Both the position numbers and the translations under genes were made by a program. Shown here in pieces: positions 1 through 9,460 of a stretch of 64,000 bases of DNA (within the stretch, counting starts at the first letter, position 1; every line of letters begins with the position of its first letter). Origin of the DNA: Paenibacillus sp. 453mf (GTDB taxonomy: Bacteria; Bacillota; Bacilli; Paenibacillales; Paenibacillaceae); NCBI RefSeq assembly GCF_900116105.1, contig NZ_FPAC01000001.1:1664862-1728861 (forward strand), read 5' to 3'. Under the pieces are notes generated by a model. That model saw only the letters and a program-made list of their open reading frames with translations, had not been told where the DNA came from and did not search any database.

Positions 1-1074
1 TTGATCAATTCTCATACGAAGTAAACTATATGGTTTTTCCCGCAGGTCTCTTCCATAATGAAATCTCGCCTGCCGATGTAATTGATTCACAATGACATAT
101 AAGTATTGATCGGGGCCAATCGAGAAAGTATCCGGCCATAAAATTCTCGGGTCATGTGCGATGGTTTCCATTGCGCCATTCGGCAATATCTTCCGGATAC
201 TGTTGTTTTCATAGTCTCCCGCATAAACGGTTCCTTTTGCGCCGGTGATCATTCCATCAGACGCACCTTTTCCCCCCCAATACTGGACATATTGGGATAA
301 ATTCATGTCCTGTATCCTTCTGTCTCTTAGGGCTTCTGTTGAGATCGAGAACAGCTGACGGCTGGTTAGCGGAGCATAAAATAAAACCTTTCCATCAGGA
401 GAAATCGCTAAACTATCGGAAGCCAATCTAAATGGGGAAGTCGAGCCGTCCGGGTTTCGATTCATCAAAATTTCACCTTCTACTTTCGGTAAAATATAGG
501 GATCAGGTGAAGTTGATATTGCCCCATTTAACCGTCTAAACGCGTTCCCATTTTCTAAATCTACGACGATAATAGCCCCCGGCCCTCTGGAAGAAGAATC
601 CGTTATATATGCATAGCCTGCTCTTCCAACCCGAAAATCCAAACGGACATCATTCAGATAAGTTGTTGGTAAGACAACATCTTCTGTAAAGGTATATATT
701 CTCCTTATTTTATTCGTGCTTAAATCAACAGCAACTAATTTTGCTCCCCCTTGAATAGGTTCAGAAAAATTTGGTGCCCCTGTATCTAGTACCCAAAGTG
801 TTCCTCTTCCATCAGCAACGATACTTTGGACACTGACGAAAGACATTGTAATATTATCATTATTAACCAAATTGGTCTTTAAACTGGGATAAGGCTGCAA
901 TTCACCCTCAACAATTTCCGCCACAGTAAATTGAACGTCGTCTCCCCATTTCGGAAAGCAAACAAAAATACGATCGGTTTCGGAAACGCTGACACCTGTA
1001 GGCATAGCCCCATAAAAAGCATGCACCAGTTCAAACTGCCCAAAATATTTTTCCATAGGTAACATAGGTTGCAT
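1..1074 (-). CDS. Major royal jelly/yellow-family protein, partial at left edge
   Basis: Reading the minus strand from ATG at 1074 gives 358 open codons to the window edge with no stop, so the C-terminus is missing. AGGAGG lies about five bases upstream. The protein looks like the MRJP/yellow (L-dopachrome tautomerase-related) beta-propeller family: it has VQSIVADGRGTLWVLDTG near residue 90, YITDSS..GPGAIIVVDL near 165, and a late WPDTFSIGPDQYLYV segment followed by YGRDLREKPYSLLRMRID, which resembles the family's C-terminal end, so only a few residues are probably lost. I see no signal peptide. Bacterial members are of unknown function; a sugar- or small-molecule-binding role is only a guess. 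It lies downstream of the four-gene operon, separated by a chitinase remnant. Confidence 0.82.
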   Translation of the reverse strand, partial: MQPMLPMEKYFGQFELVHAFYGAMPTGVSVSETDRIFVCFPKWGDDVQFTVAEIVEGELQPYPSLKTNLVNNDNITMSFVSVQSIVADGRGTLWVLDTGAPNFSEPIQGGAKLVAVDLSTNKIRRIYTFTEDVVLPTTYLNDVRLDFRVGRAGYAYITDSSSRGPGAIIVVDLENGNAFRRLNGAISTSPDPYILPKVEGEILMNRNPDGSTSPFRLASDSLAISPDGKVLFYAPLTSRQLFSISTEALRDRRIQDMNLSQYVQYWGGKGASDGMITGAKGTVYAGDYENNSIRKILPNGAMETIAHDPRILWPDTFSIGPDQYLYVIVNQLHRQARFHYGRDLREKPYSLLRMRIDQ

Positions 1075-1247
1075 GATATCCTCCTCATCAAATCCGAACG
1101 GATATCAAATATATATGATGAAAATTTTTATTAGTGCCTAGTTCTTGATAAATTTTTCTATCGTGATGGATGCTGTGGGTTTCAACTTTCCATTATTAAA
1201 AATGTTGGTTTTATTAACGATAGAATGAAATTATTTAAGAACCTCAA

Positions 1248-1590
1248 TTAGCGTATCCGTACCAAGCGCTTTACGCAGCTCGCGAATGACCTCGACAAAG
1301 CTGTCGCCCGGCGTTTCGCTGCTTCATTATCCAGATCAATGCCGTCCAAGCCCGGTCAGTTCGGATTTCCGTTGATCGACATGACGACCTTCTGGTCCCT
1401 GGCTTTAAGAACGGCAATGCCGTTCATGATTTCTTCCCGAGAATGCTTGCTTGTAAAGAAATCCGTTGTAATCGAATCTTCGGGATATGTTACTCCGAAC
1501 GCCAAAGTGACAATGTCTACCTCTGCAGGAACTTCCTCCAGCTTTGTTGCCTTCTGCTTCGTACCCTAAGTCAATACCCCAATAACCATT
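1248..1590 (-). pseudogene. Remnant of a GH18 chitinase-like gene
   Basis: Minus-strand translation gives a family-18 glycosidase-like stretch: a VDIVTLAFGV strand, KVVMSINGNPN, then a stop, then GLDGIDLDNE, which matches the GH18 catalytic motif DGxDxDxE. An in-frame stop also lies before the segment, and the residues normally found between the two motifs are missing. The frame ends near 1248. It is therefore a deleted, non-functional relic. It overlaps the end of the 836-codon gene to its right. Whether it once belonged to that operon cannot be told. Confidence 0.6.
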
Positions 1591-1596
1591 CCGCGC

Positions 1597-4104
1597 TCAT
1601 AGTCCATCGCCTCCTTGGAGTTGATAGATTTTTAGCCCTCGGAGCCAAAACAAAGTGACCGAGTCGGCATTCACAATTAATGAAGTTGTGTTCGCGCCCG
1701 GCCGTAGAATCGGAATCGCCGCCGCGAAGTAGCTGTCAACATAACCGAATCCCGCGCCGGGAAACGTGTAATTGGCAGCAAGCGGCTGATCGTTAAAGCT
1801 GATTTCAACCGGCGCTTTTCCTGCTTGATTGCCGTTTCGGGAAACGAGTCCGTTATAGTTGACAACAATCGGGAAAGCGTAGCCTTGTTGAAATTCCATT
1901 GACGCTTGAAAAGTGCCGTTTCGGTAATAGACAAAATGATCCCCTGCGAACCTCCCGTCATTGCGTTGAACCGATACGTTGTGGGTAGCCGGCGGGTTTG
2001 TCGACAGATTGCAGCTAGCGGTTTCCTGATAATATGTGAGTCTTGTAATTTGCAAGTTATACAGCCAAAAGAACGTTCGTGCATCAGGAGCGACCTGCAA
2101 TCGGGCTGTATTTGTCCCATTAGCCAGCTGTGACGAAGGGATCACAAATTGAATCAGATGCGGGGCGAACCCTGCTCCTGGAACTGTGAAGTTGGATATG
2201 ATCGGCTGGCCGTTCACCGTTAACGTAATGGGAGAGTACCCTTCACTTTCGCTGCTTCTGGATACAAGCCCATAGACCGAAAACAAGATGTGGCCGAATT
2301 GATTCTGAAACTCGCCCGAACCGAACTCAACGGCAACGCTGTCGTTATTTCCAATCCGGATATGATCGCCAGCAAACTCGCCGCTATTCTCGATCAGCCG
2401 CAGATTTTGGTTCACTGCCGGGGGGTTTTTCGAGAAATCCGCGACATCGTTTTCTTGAACATAACGAAAGATTTTCAAGTTTAAGTTATACAGCCACAAG
2501 TAGGTTCGAGCAGCCGGGGAAGTCTGGATTTGCAACTGGTTGGCTCCTTGAAAGAGATAGACTGGCGGAATGATGAAGAAATTGGGATAAGCGCCGTAAC
2601 CACCGCCCGGAATCGTGTAGTCGGTGATAACGGTATTTCCGTTAACCGAAATAGTAATGGGCGAATACCCTTCACCTTCCGATGTTCTGGATACGAGCGC
2701 GCTTAGAGATAAGGCTGCGGTGTCCGATGTATGGGCTGCGGCGTCCCAATTGAAGGAAAGAGTTACATTTTGGCTAATGCCTAGCTTAATATGGTCGTTT
2801 TCAAAGGCGCCGTCGCTATGGACCATGCCGAACCCATGCAGCTGAGGCGGGTTAATGCTGAAGTTGGCTTCCAGACCGGATTTGCCATTGGTAAAAGGAA
2901 CCGGTGCAGACCAAGGTCCCGCTTGTACTTGGAACATGCCGCGCACTTGGGCGTTATAACGTGCAGGGCGCGGAAGAAGCGTCATATCTACTTTTCCTTC
3001 GTTTCCGGATATAGCGTACTTTGGCTGTAGATCAATCGGTTGACCCGCCTCGTTCGTAACCCGGATCTGAAAATCGGTTGTTCCCGCCAAGGGGCTCCAG
3101 GATAGCAGAAGCGTAGAATCCGATTGTACAGCGATCGCCACTTGCTGCGGCGGCTGAAGGCCAATAATCGTCACCGGGCTGCTGTGTGTGCTCCAGTCGC
3201 TTGAGTAGCCTTCCACTGTAACTTTCACTTGCGCTGAATATTGATCTCCTTCCGCAAAAGGCTGACCGTTATCCAGCGTTAATTGTGCTTCTGGATTCGT
3301 CAGGCCGTCCATTTGCGCAGCCGTCTGATCCGTGTAACCGGCCGAATAGAGCCGGATGGAATATAACGCGGTCTTCCCTTGTAAAGCCGGAGGAAGCACG
3401 GAGGCTTGCCATGTTGCTTCGACTCGCTGTTGAATCGCATCATACTGCAGGGATAACCCTGAAGGCGGCTGCAGCACGATCGGATCGGGATACAGCGCAG
3501 CGAGCGCTTCAGCGATTTCAGTATCATTGAACTGGGCCGACTGCAGCGCATTCTTCATTGCTTCTTTATCCAGTTGAGGAAATACATGCGCCGATTTCAG
3601 TACCTTCGCCGTATCTAACGCATGAGGGCATTCTGGAAACACGCCGGATAAATGAAGCGCTTGGGCAACAGCCGGCGGCTGGCCATAACCGACCTCCGGC
3701 CGAATCAGCACGGAAGCGGTGGCTTCCGGCGTCAAATCGGGGAAAACGGGATATGGCTCGCCATGCTTCAAAACCAGCGTCATCTGAACGGAAGTAAGCG
3801 AAGTGTAGGATACGTGAATCGCTTGCGCAATGTCGGCGGCTTCCGTCTGCGGAAACGCCAGGCGCAGCAACCATGCTTGGTAGGAGGCGGCTTCAACCGC
3901 TGTGTCATGCTCCGTTGAGATTGTGGAAGTATCGGCTTCAATGAGAGCTGCATACTCAGCACCGCCCGACGGCCGTATTAAGTGCCTGAATGCATCCGAG
4001 GCTTCGTTCAGCGTGATTTCCGGGAACACCTTACATATGTTAGCGGCAATTTCCTCGGGTCTCTGGTCAAGATTGTTCTTGACAAACTGTACGTAAAGGT
4101 TCAT
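1597..4104 (-). CDS. Large uncharacterised protein: helical repeats, Fn3-like domains, three C-terminal beta-rich repeats
   Basis: The frame opens at 4167 but ATG at 4104 is preferred: it follows GGGAG and avoids overlapping the upstream gene (stop at 4124). The protein is 835 residues. Residues about 1-215 are alpha-helical with recurring VFPE/VFPQ...A..L motifs. Two Fn3-like domains follow (about 215-405). Then come three repeats of about 130 residues, each carrying GDHIRIG-like, GLVSRSSE.EGYSPI, NFTVPGAGFG and RTFFWLYNL-like motifs, suggesting jelly-roll or carbohydrate-binding-like modules. No signal peptide or sorting signal is visible. It is the last gene of the operon starting at 8856. 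I do not recognise the family. Confidence 0.8.
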   Translation of the reverse strand: MNLYVQFVKNNLDQRPEEIAANICKVFPEITLNEASDAFRHLIRPSGGAEYAALIEADTSTISTEHDTAVEAASYQAWLLRLAFPQTEAADIAQAIHVSYTSLTSVQMTLVLKHGEPYPVFPDLTPEATASVLIRPEVGYGQPPAVAQALHLSGVFPECPHALDTAKVLKSAHVFPQLDKEAMKNALQSAQFNDTEIAEALAALYPDPIVLQPPSGLSLQYDAIQQRVEATWQASVLPPALQGKTALYSIRLYSAGYTDQTAAQMDGLTNPEAQLTLDNGQPFAEGDQYSAQVKVTVEGYSSDWSTHSSPVTIIGLQPPQQVAIAVQSDSTLLLSWSPLAGTTDFQIRVTNEAGQPIDLQPKYAISGNEGKVDMTLLPRPARYNAQVRGMFQVQAGPWSAPVPFTNGKSGLEANFSINPPQLHGFGMVHSDGAFENDHIKLGISQNVTLSFNWDAAAHTSDTAALSLSALVSRTSEGEGYSPITISVNGNTVITDYTIPGGGYGAYPNFFIIPPVYLFQGANQLQIQTSPAARTYLWLYNLNLKIFRYVQENDVADFSKNPPAVNQNLRLIENSGEFAGDHIRIGNNDSVAVEFGSGEFQNQFGHILFSVYGLVSRSSESEGYSPITLTVNGQPIISNFTVPGAGFAPHLIQFVIPSSQLANGTNTARLQVAPDARTFFWLYNLQITRLTYYQETASCNLSTNPPATHNVSVQRNDGRFAGDHFVYYRNGTFQASMEFQQGYAFPIVVNYNGLVSRNGNQAGKAPVEISFNDQPLAANYTFPGAGFGYVDSYFAAAIPILRPGANTTSLIVNADSVTLFWLRGLKIYQLQGGDGL

Positions 4105-4123
4105 TCTCTCCCACTCCTCATGA

Positions 4124-6001
4124 TTACGATTTGTTGAATGCCGAATCGATGGCGTTCCGAATGTCATTTGAGGCTGACTGTGGGAACAATGTGGCCAGCG
4201 CTGCCGACAGTGCCTCTTTGTCCTTGTACCCTGCGTTAAAGAAAGCTTGCGCCATCAGCAAAGGCGTATTGGAGCTGTCCGTAAAATAGACTCGCAGTAG
4301 GATGCCTAACTGCACAGGCTGAGTGTCGAACTGCGAATTGCTTTCTTTAATCGCCGCGACCGCCTCTTGAGCCGTTTTGCCTTGCTGCTGAAGCTGTAGA
4401 ACTACTTGTTCTACTGGTGGCGCCGGAAAGGAGCCGATTGTGAGCGTAATAAAATCCTGCATGCTGATTTTGCCTTTATAAAATACGCCTAGAGCCGCGC
4501 TCGCGCGAGCAGCGGAAATACGTGCCGCGCTCAGCGACCAAGCCACTTGGGCGGGCTGTGCTGCAGATTCGGGAAACACCTTAACCAACAGTTCGATAAA
4601 CGAAAGCGCGTTGGCGTGAAGTGAAGGCTGTTGGCCTGCCAAAATCGGAGCCGCATCGGGGGCGATTAAGCCGTTGTTCTTAAGCTGCTGTGCCAAAGCT
4701 TCCACCGTCGGAAGTGAAAAAGACGGGTTGGCGGCAGCCCAATATTGAAACGGCGACACGGCGTCACGGATGTTGGCGACGATTTCTCCAATGCCTATAG
4801 TAGGGGTTACGGAGCCTTGATACCGCTGCGTTCCGTAGGTGACCAAGCCGATGATTTTGTTGCGGTGTTCGGGAGGCAGCTCGGATTCCGGCGTCAGCAG
4901 GGAAAATTGCAACGCCTCGCTCACACCGGTAAAGGTCAAGCCGGTCACAGTCTCTTCGGCCGTCCCGCCTTCCGCAGCAAGATTGTATTGTAGACGATCC
5001 GAGTACACGTTGCATTTGAGCCCGGAAAACATCAGCTCGTTGGAGGCAAACGATACCAGCGTTTGCGGAAAGCCGATGCCCATCGAGTAATAAACATTGC
5101 CTTTGTCCGTCACGGTATGCAGCAGCCCGATCACGGTTCCCTCCTCTTTGCCGGCAGCGAGAGGGTAAGCTTTAAGACCGCTGCCGTGAGGCACGACAGC
5201 GACGCTTTGCGCCCAGTATGTTGTAAGCTCGGATCCGGTTAAGCCGCTTATTTTGTCCGCCGGAAGCGTAGGGATCCGGTCCGGACTTAGCGTGCCGGAC
5301 ACGATTCGGTCCGCGTCCAAGCCGGGCAGCCGTTCAACTGCAAATTGCCCGGAATCAATCTGATCCGCGCTTAATTTCGGAATCCGGGCAACATCAAGCA
5401 CCCCCGACTGAATCATCCCGGCATCGAGAGCATCAAGCCGCCCGTCTTGCAACGTTACTTGCTTACGAACTGAAGTGTCGATGTCTAACGTATAGGCTGC
5501 GGGAGCGGACCCGTCTACAGCGTGAACGGTTAGCCTTGCAAGAGGAATTTGACAGGGTGTCAAGCTGCTACCTTCTTCCGTCAAGCTTAACAAGGGAACG
5601 CTTTGGAGCTGATTATCCGTCAATGGGATCGGCTCTTCATTCGGTTCGATAGACAAAATCCAAGTTTTCCCCGCATAGTCTGTCGTCCCCGCGTGAATCG
5701 TAACTACATTGGACTGCACGGTAACTTCTTGACCCGCAAAAGATGCCCGGTTGGATAATGGGATCAGTTTACCTGCCGCATTCAGCGCAACACCGGTAGA
5801 AATTTGGACAGCACCGGTATTGTCGTTCACAATCGTACTCACGGCCAAATCGAATAGTATACCGGCTTCCAGTAAGGCGCCGGCGAGAAGCTCACGCTCC
5901 GATACGTGATAATCCCGTTCTCTTTCAAAATCCTCGACGCCCAAAAGCTGGTTTGAATAATACCGTTCTTTAATGATCGTCGGAACGGTCGTTATAGCCA
6001 T
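4124..6001 (-). CDS. Large uncharacterised protein, tail-fibre/baseplate-like N-terminus
   Basis: The 625-residue protein starts MAITTVPTIIKERYYSNQLL and continues GVEDFERERDYHVSERELL. The pattern of a Tyr-rich Q-L-L motif followed by DF..E..YH resembles the opening of some phage or contractile-injection tail proteins, but this is by eye only. The middle has short repeats (ADQIDSGQFAVERLPGLDAD, then DRIVSGTLSPDRIPTLPADK) of the type seen in fibre shafts. The last 170 residues are helical and Ala/Gln-rich, with a VFPESAAQPAQVAW motif like the helical repeats of the downstream protein. It lies 20 bases before the next gene, in the middle of the operon. Function unknown. Confidence 0.8.
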   Translation of the reverse strand: MAITTVPTIIKERYYSNQLLGVEDFERERDYHVSERELLAGALLEAGILFDLAVSTIVNDNTGAVQISTGVALNAAGKLIPLSNRASFAGQEVTVQSNVVTIHAGTTDYAGKTWILSIEPNEEPIPLTDNQLQSVPLLSLTEEGSSLTPCQIPLARLTVHAVDGSAPAAYTLDIDTSVRKQVTLQDGRLDALDAGMIQSGVLDVARIPKLSADQIDSGQFAVERLPGLDADRIVSGTLSPDRIPTLPADKISGLTGSELTTYWAQSVAVVPHGSGLKAYPLAAGKEEGTVIGLLHTVTDKGNVYYSMGIGFPQTLVSFASNELMFSGLKCNVYSDRLQYNLAAEGGTAEETVTGLTFTGVSEALQFSLLTPESELPPEHRNKIIGLVTYGTQRYQGSVTPTIGIGEIVANIRDAVSPFQYWAAANPSFSLPTVEALAQQLKNNGLIAPDAAPILAGQQPSLHANALSFIELLVKVFPESAAQPAQVAWSLSAARISAARASAALGVFYKGKISMQDFITLTIGSFPAPPVEQVVLQLQQQGKTAQEAVAAIKESNSQFDTQPVQLGILLRVYFTDSSNTPLLMAQAFFNAGYKDKEALSAALATLFPQSASNDIRNAIDSAFNKS

Positions 6002-6036
6002 CGTTCATCATCCTTTTTCGCTTATCGTGAGTCGTG

Positions 6037-8265
6037 CTAAGGGATTCGGGTGTTTTGGCCAATCCGGCTTTGCCCGATGGTCATATAATCCGGAATGGCC
6101 GCCTTGGCGTAGACCGTATCCGTTATTACTCCGTTCGTGTTGTAAGACTTTAACTGCTCGATCTGGCAGCGAAGATCGTCGGCATATTCCTTGGCTTTGT
6201 CATTATCGATGCCCGCCAATTGGTCGATGGCAACTTCAAAGCCTTTAACGGTGTCCGGATATATAAACGTAAGGTTCTTCACAACCGCATTCACAGATGC
6301 GTTCATGCCATACTTTTCATACCGGGGGATGCTATCGAAAGGCACGTCGTACCTCAACTCGTTACACACTTTTATTGTGGTCCCGTCCCAGATCGGCGAA
6401 TGGGAACCGATTTCACCTTGCAGCAGCTGGAAATTATACTGGATCACGGCATTGTCGCCCAAATTGTAACCGGAGTCCCCGTCCATCTTCCATTTAGCGT
6501 GAAAGTCGCCGTTTCGTGCAATGCCTACGGTTAAGCCTTGGACCTGAACATTCGACTTGACCTGACGAATAACGGCCATCACCTTGTCGATAGCGTCCTG
6601 AATTTTTTGCCTTGCCGCATCGAGCTGTTCGTTGGCTAGCTGCTCCTTCTCTTTGTCTTTCCCCGTAAGCCAATCCCACAGATCTTCAAACAAGTCTGCC
6701 AGTCCGCTGATTAATGCCGGGATCCCAAGCAAAGCTACGGCAGCTAGTGCCGCAGCCAATTCGGCCAATTCGGCGAGCGTTTTCGTCACCAATTTCTCAG
6801 CTACATCGGCCAGCGCCTTGGCGAGATTCTCGAGCCCTTTCCCCAAGGCGCGGCAGATGAAGCGGGCGAAGGCACTGCCGCCACCCTTCAGCGCGGCATA
6901 TTCGGCAATAGCCTTATATGTATCTTCCTGCTGCAGCATTTGACCGATGACAGACTCTGAGCTGGAAACCAAGGAGGTCCATAATGCGTTCGGCAAATCA
7001 TGCACACTGTCAGGGATGGCGAACTTGACTGTAAACGTGATTTCATTGTTTGCAATTTGGGAACCGACGGCTTTAATCGTATAGTTAAGCTTGAGCGGAA
7101 TTTCCATCAGTCCGCTGTCATTTTTTCTCGGGCTGCCGTTCAGTTCGGGCTTCAACGACGTTTCCGTCAACCCGTCGAGCCAATCCGATACGATTTTCCG
7201 GCAGTCGCTTCCACTATTGAGGACAGACAGGTAATCATTGATCCAGTCCACGGTGTTGGTAGGCAGCCCGTCCAGCTTCGAAATGCGGAATCCGCTGTTT
7301 GAGCCGCTTCCCCGAGTCCATGTAAACTCTATGCCCAGCGTAACGTCCTGCCTGCTGCTTCCATTTCCGGTAGGCAATTCGACGCTGCCCAAAGAAACAC
7401 TGACGCTGCCGACAAACGCGCTTCGGGACAAATCGTAGCTGGCACTGACGGTACCTTCGATCGGGGTGTTCATAATGACGACGGAGGTGCCCAGTCTGAA
7501 ATATTTGTGTCCCGCCGTTGAGCTTATCTCAAGAAAGGCATCCTTAAGCACGATAAAATCGAAATCGAACCGCTGTACGCTTCGGGTCATCAGCTTAAAC
7601 GTATGCTCCGTGACACCGAGAGATACGGCAAAGTCATATTTTCCGAAAATAGTCAGAAAGGCTTCGACATAGTAACCGGGCTTAAGCTGGATAGTCTGGG
7701 ACGGGTTCTCGGGGTCGGTATAGGGATAGGTGTATGTATCGGGTGCATTGGGAGGAGGTTTTAGAGCGTATAAAGCTCCTCTTTTAAAAGCGAATTGATT
7801 CGTCACTTCATCTGCCCAGTCCCATGAACCGCCAATCACTTTAGTAATGAAGTCGGTTAAAGTCAACTGCGGATCGGCGGATAACTCTACCCGGACCAAT
7901 CTCGGAGAAGACGCTTCAAACACAATAAGACCGGACAAGGTAAATGCATCAAGACTTGGGAATGTAGCGGTTGCCTTGAACGTCGTATCTGCCGTCACGC
8001 TGCCGTTAAGCTTATAGATCCTTGCTCTTACATCGAACTCGTTCAAGCGTACGCCGGTCATGTCCAGCGGATCGTCCACAGACGTTGTTATGGATCCCGG
8101 ATAAAGCATAGACTGCTCAAAGGGTATTGTATTGGATACGGTAAAGAAAAGATCCTCCCCCGTGCTCACTTCCATGCCGCCGTAAAGGAGGACCGGAGAA
8201 CCTAAATCGAATTCCATCAAGGATAACAAATATAACGTGCCTTGCGTCGTCGTATGGTAAGCCAT
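6037..8265 (-). CDS. Large uncharacterised protein with a long hydrophobic helix
   Basis: The frame opens at 8325, but ATG at 8265 (MAYHTTTQGTLYLL) has GGGG about nine bases upstream and is preferred, giving 742 residues. The N-terminal two thirds are predicted beta-rich. Around residues 510-570 there is a long Ala/Leu-rich helix (LAELAAALAAVALLGIPALI) followed by LADLFEDLWDWLTGKDKEKE, reminiscent of the membrane-active helices of pore formers. A segment near residue 340 (VDWINDYL ... MEIPLKLNYTIKAVG) resembles the small protein encoded next door. No signal peptide. A toxin-like or lipid-binding role is speculation. Confidence 0.78.
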   Translation of the reverse strand: MAYHTTTQGTLYLLSLMEFDLGSPVLLYGGMEVSTGEDLFFTVSNTIPFEQSMLYPGSITTSVDDPLDMTGVRLNEFDVRARIYKLNGSVTADTTFKATATFPSLDAFTLSGLIVFEASSPRLVRVELSADPQLTLTDFITKVIGGSWDWADEVTNQFAFKRGALYALKPPPNAPDTYTYPYTDPENPSQTIQLKPGYYVEAFLTIFGKYDFAVSLGVTEHTFKLMTRSVQRFDFDFIVLKDAFLEISSTAGHKYFRLGTSVVIMNTPIEGTVSASYDLSRSAFVGSVSVSLGSVELPTGNGSSRQDVTLGIEFTWTRGSGSNSGFRISKLDGLPTNTVDWINDYLSVLNSGSDCRKIVSDWLDGLTETSLKPELNGSPRKNDSGLMEIPLKLNYTIKAVGSQIANNEITFTVKFAIPDSVHDLPNALWTSLVSSSESVIGQMLQQEDTYKAIAEYAALKGGGSAFARFICRALGKGLENLAKALADVAEKLVTKTLAELAELAAALAAVALLGIPALISGLADLFEDLWDWLTGKDKEKEQLANEQLDAARQKIQDAIDKVMAVIRQVKSNVQVQGLTVGIARNGDFHAKWKMDGDSGYNLGDNAVIQYNFQLLQGEIGSHSPIWDGTTIKVCNELRYDVPFDSIPRYEKYGMNASVNAVVKNLTFIYPDTVKGFEVAIDQLAGIDNDKAKEYADDLRCQIEQLKSYNTNGVITDTVYAKAAIPDYMTIGQSRIGQNTRIP

Positions 8266-8294
8266 TATTCTATCCCCTAACAAGGCTGAAGATA

Positions 8295-8343
8295 AAAAGA
8301 AAGGGCGGACTCCCACCAGATACATTGTCGAAAATCGCCCTTT
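8295..8343 (-). terminator. Terminator-like hairpin inside the operon
   Basis: On the minus strand AAAGGGCG and CGCCCTTT can pair around a loop of about 28 bases and are followed by CTTTTTATC. It lies between the 167-residue gene and the 742-residue gene, so it could attenuate expression of the large downstream genes relative to the small first gene. The long loop makes it weaker than a classical terminator. Confidence 0.5.
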
Positions 8344-8352
8344 GCTTTGTGA

Positions 8353-8856
8353 TTATTCAGTTGTTGTTGTGTATGTACGATTCACGGAAATGCCTCCGCC
8401 TATTACGCTGAAAAGGCCGTCAATAATCGGAATCGGCTTCGGCTCATGGGTATCCGTATCCATTGAGGTGCCGGTTACAGCCAAGTTCAGCTTTATCGGC
8501 GGGTAATTGCCGTCGGTATCCTGCTTCTCCTGATCGATGGAGAGGCTAGTTACTTTAACGTTGGTATTAAGTATGCCGTTAAAAATATCTTTGATTGACT
8601 CCGGCCATTCTGAGCCTGCCTCTGTAGGAATGGTTTCATCTATTCCTATGTTCTTGAGCTGGTCGTTCAGCCAATCGATCAGGTCGCTCAAACTGCCGAG
8701 ATCCACCTCTGTGTCGGGCGGCAGTTGGAAATGCAAGCCTCTCTCTTTCACATGGTTCAGATCCTGCGCCGTAATGTTAACTTCCTTGTTGTCCTTGCCG
8801 AGCCCGATCGTGATGTTGAATCCATAGCTCATGCTTGAGGCATACGTCGTTGTCAT
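8353..8856 (-). CDS. Small uncharacterised protein, first gene of the four-gene operon
   Basis: The 167-residue product starts MTTTYASSMSYGFNITIGLG; GAGGGG lies about ten bases upstream of the ATG. It has no signal peptide, transmembrane segment or cysteine. Residues 55-70 (SDLIDWLNDQLKNIGID) and 105-130 (SLSIDQEKQ...PPIKLNLAVTGT) resemble a segment of the 742-residue neighbour, so the two may share a domain. It ends in a Thr-rich tail. The operon order is this gene, the 742-, the 625- and then the 835-residue genes. I do not recognise its family. Confidence 0.75.
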   Translation of the reverse strand: MTTTYASSMSYGFNITIGLGKDNKEVNITAQDLNHVKERGLHFQLPPDTEVDLGSLSDLIDWLNDQLKNIGIDETIPTEAGSEWPESIKDIFNGILNTNVKVTSLSIDQEKQDTDGNYPPIKLNLAVTGTSMDTDTHEPKPIPIIDGLFSVIGGGISVNRTYTTTTE

Positions 8857-9334
8857 TTTACTTGGCCCCTCTCACATTATCAATTTGTGGAACGCTGACC
8901 GAACATGACAAAGCCGCCAGAAGCATGGAATCCGATGTTGTAGATCCCATAAGGACTGACGGCTCATAGTTGTAAAATTATTCTAAAGTCTATTATGCGG
9001 AGCAGTTGGACATCCGTCAAGTGGAAGTTAAGGAAAATATTATTAAATTTTACGTAGATTTACTGTATAACACGAAAGAGTATGGTCCGCGGAAAAGATC
9101 TGTTCGTTTTTAGTAATGCACCATATCTTCGCTGTTATCCTCTGCCTATATGTATTTTCTTAACTGCGAAATTCTTCCCTGAGTAAGACTCATCATTTTA
9201 ACAATGATCACCACCATCTGCTTCTGTTTTTATTAAGGAACTGAGTGCTTCCAGCTCAGAATCCATCCCTTTACCTTCAACGGCTTAATGGGTTCAGCAT
9301 CCTTCATATACCAACATATTTCCATACATTGGAA
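8857..9334. other. Intergenic stretch with a possible gene fragment
   Basis: No full gene is seen. On the plus strand 8975-9113 reads through about 43 sense codons (YYAEQLDIRQVEVKEN, then IIKFYVDLLYNTKEYGPRKR) to a stop, with no start or ribosome site. It may be the tail of a lost gene, or chance. The promoter for the operon at 8856 must lie here, but no convincing -35/-10 pair stood out. Confidence 0.4.
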
Positions 9335-9413
9335 CTATCCTGCCCGTTTTTAATAAAAGGGCGTCTACCGCCATCGATGAAATTATATCGGGAATGTAAC
9401 AATGTTCTTATCA
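9335..9413 (-). repeat. attC-like site A
   Basis: On the minus strand the order is GATAAGAAC-N-GTTACATTCCC, a GC-poor central arm, then AACGGGCAGGATAG. From about 9349 to 9413 it is nearly identical (three or four differences) to site C at 11089-11153. It lies 48 bases after the methyltransferase stop codon, where an integron cassette recombination site would be. Confidence 0.5.
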
Positions 9414-9460
9414 TCGCATTGCCGGATTCCTTTATGTATGTTTCGCTTTGTCATCAGATA

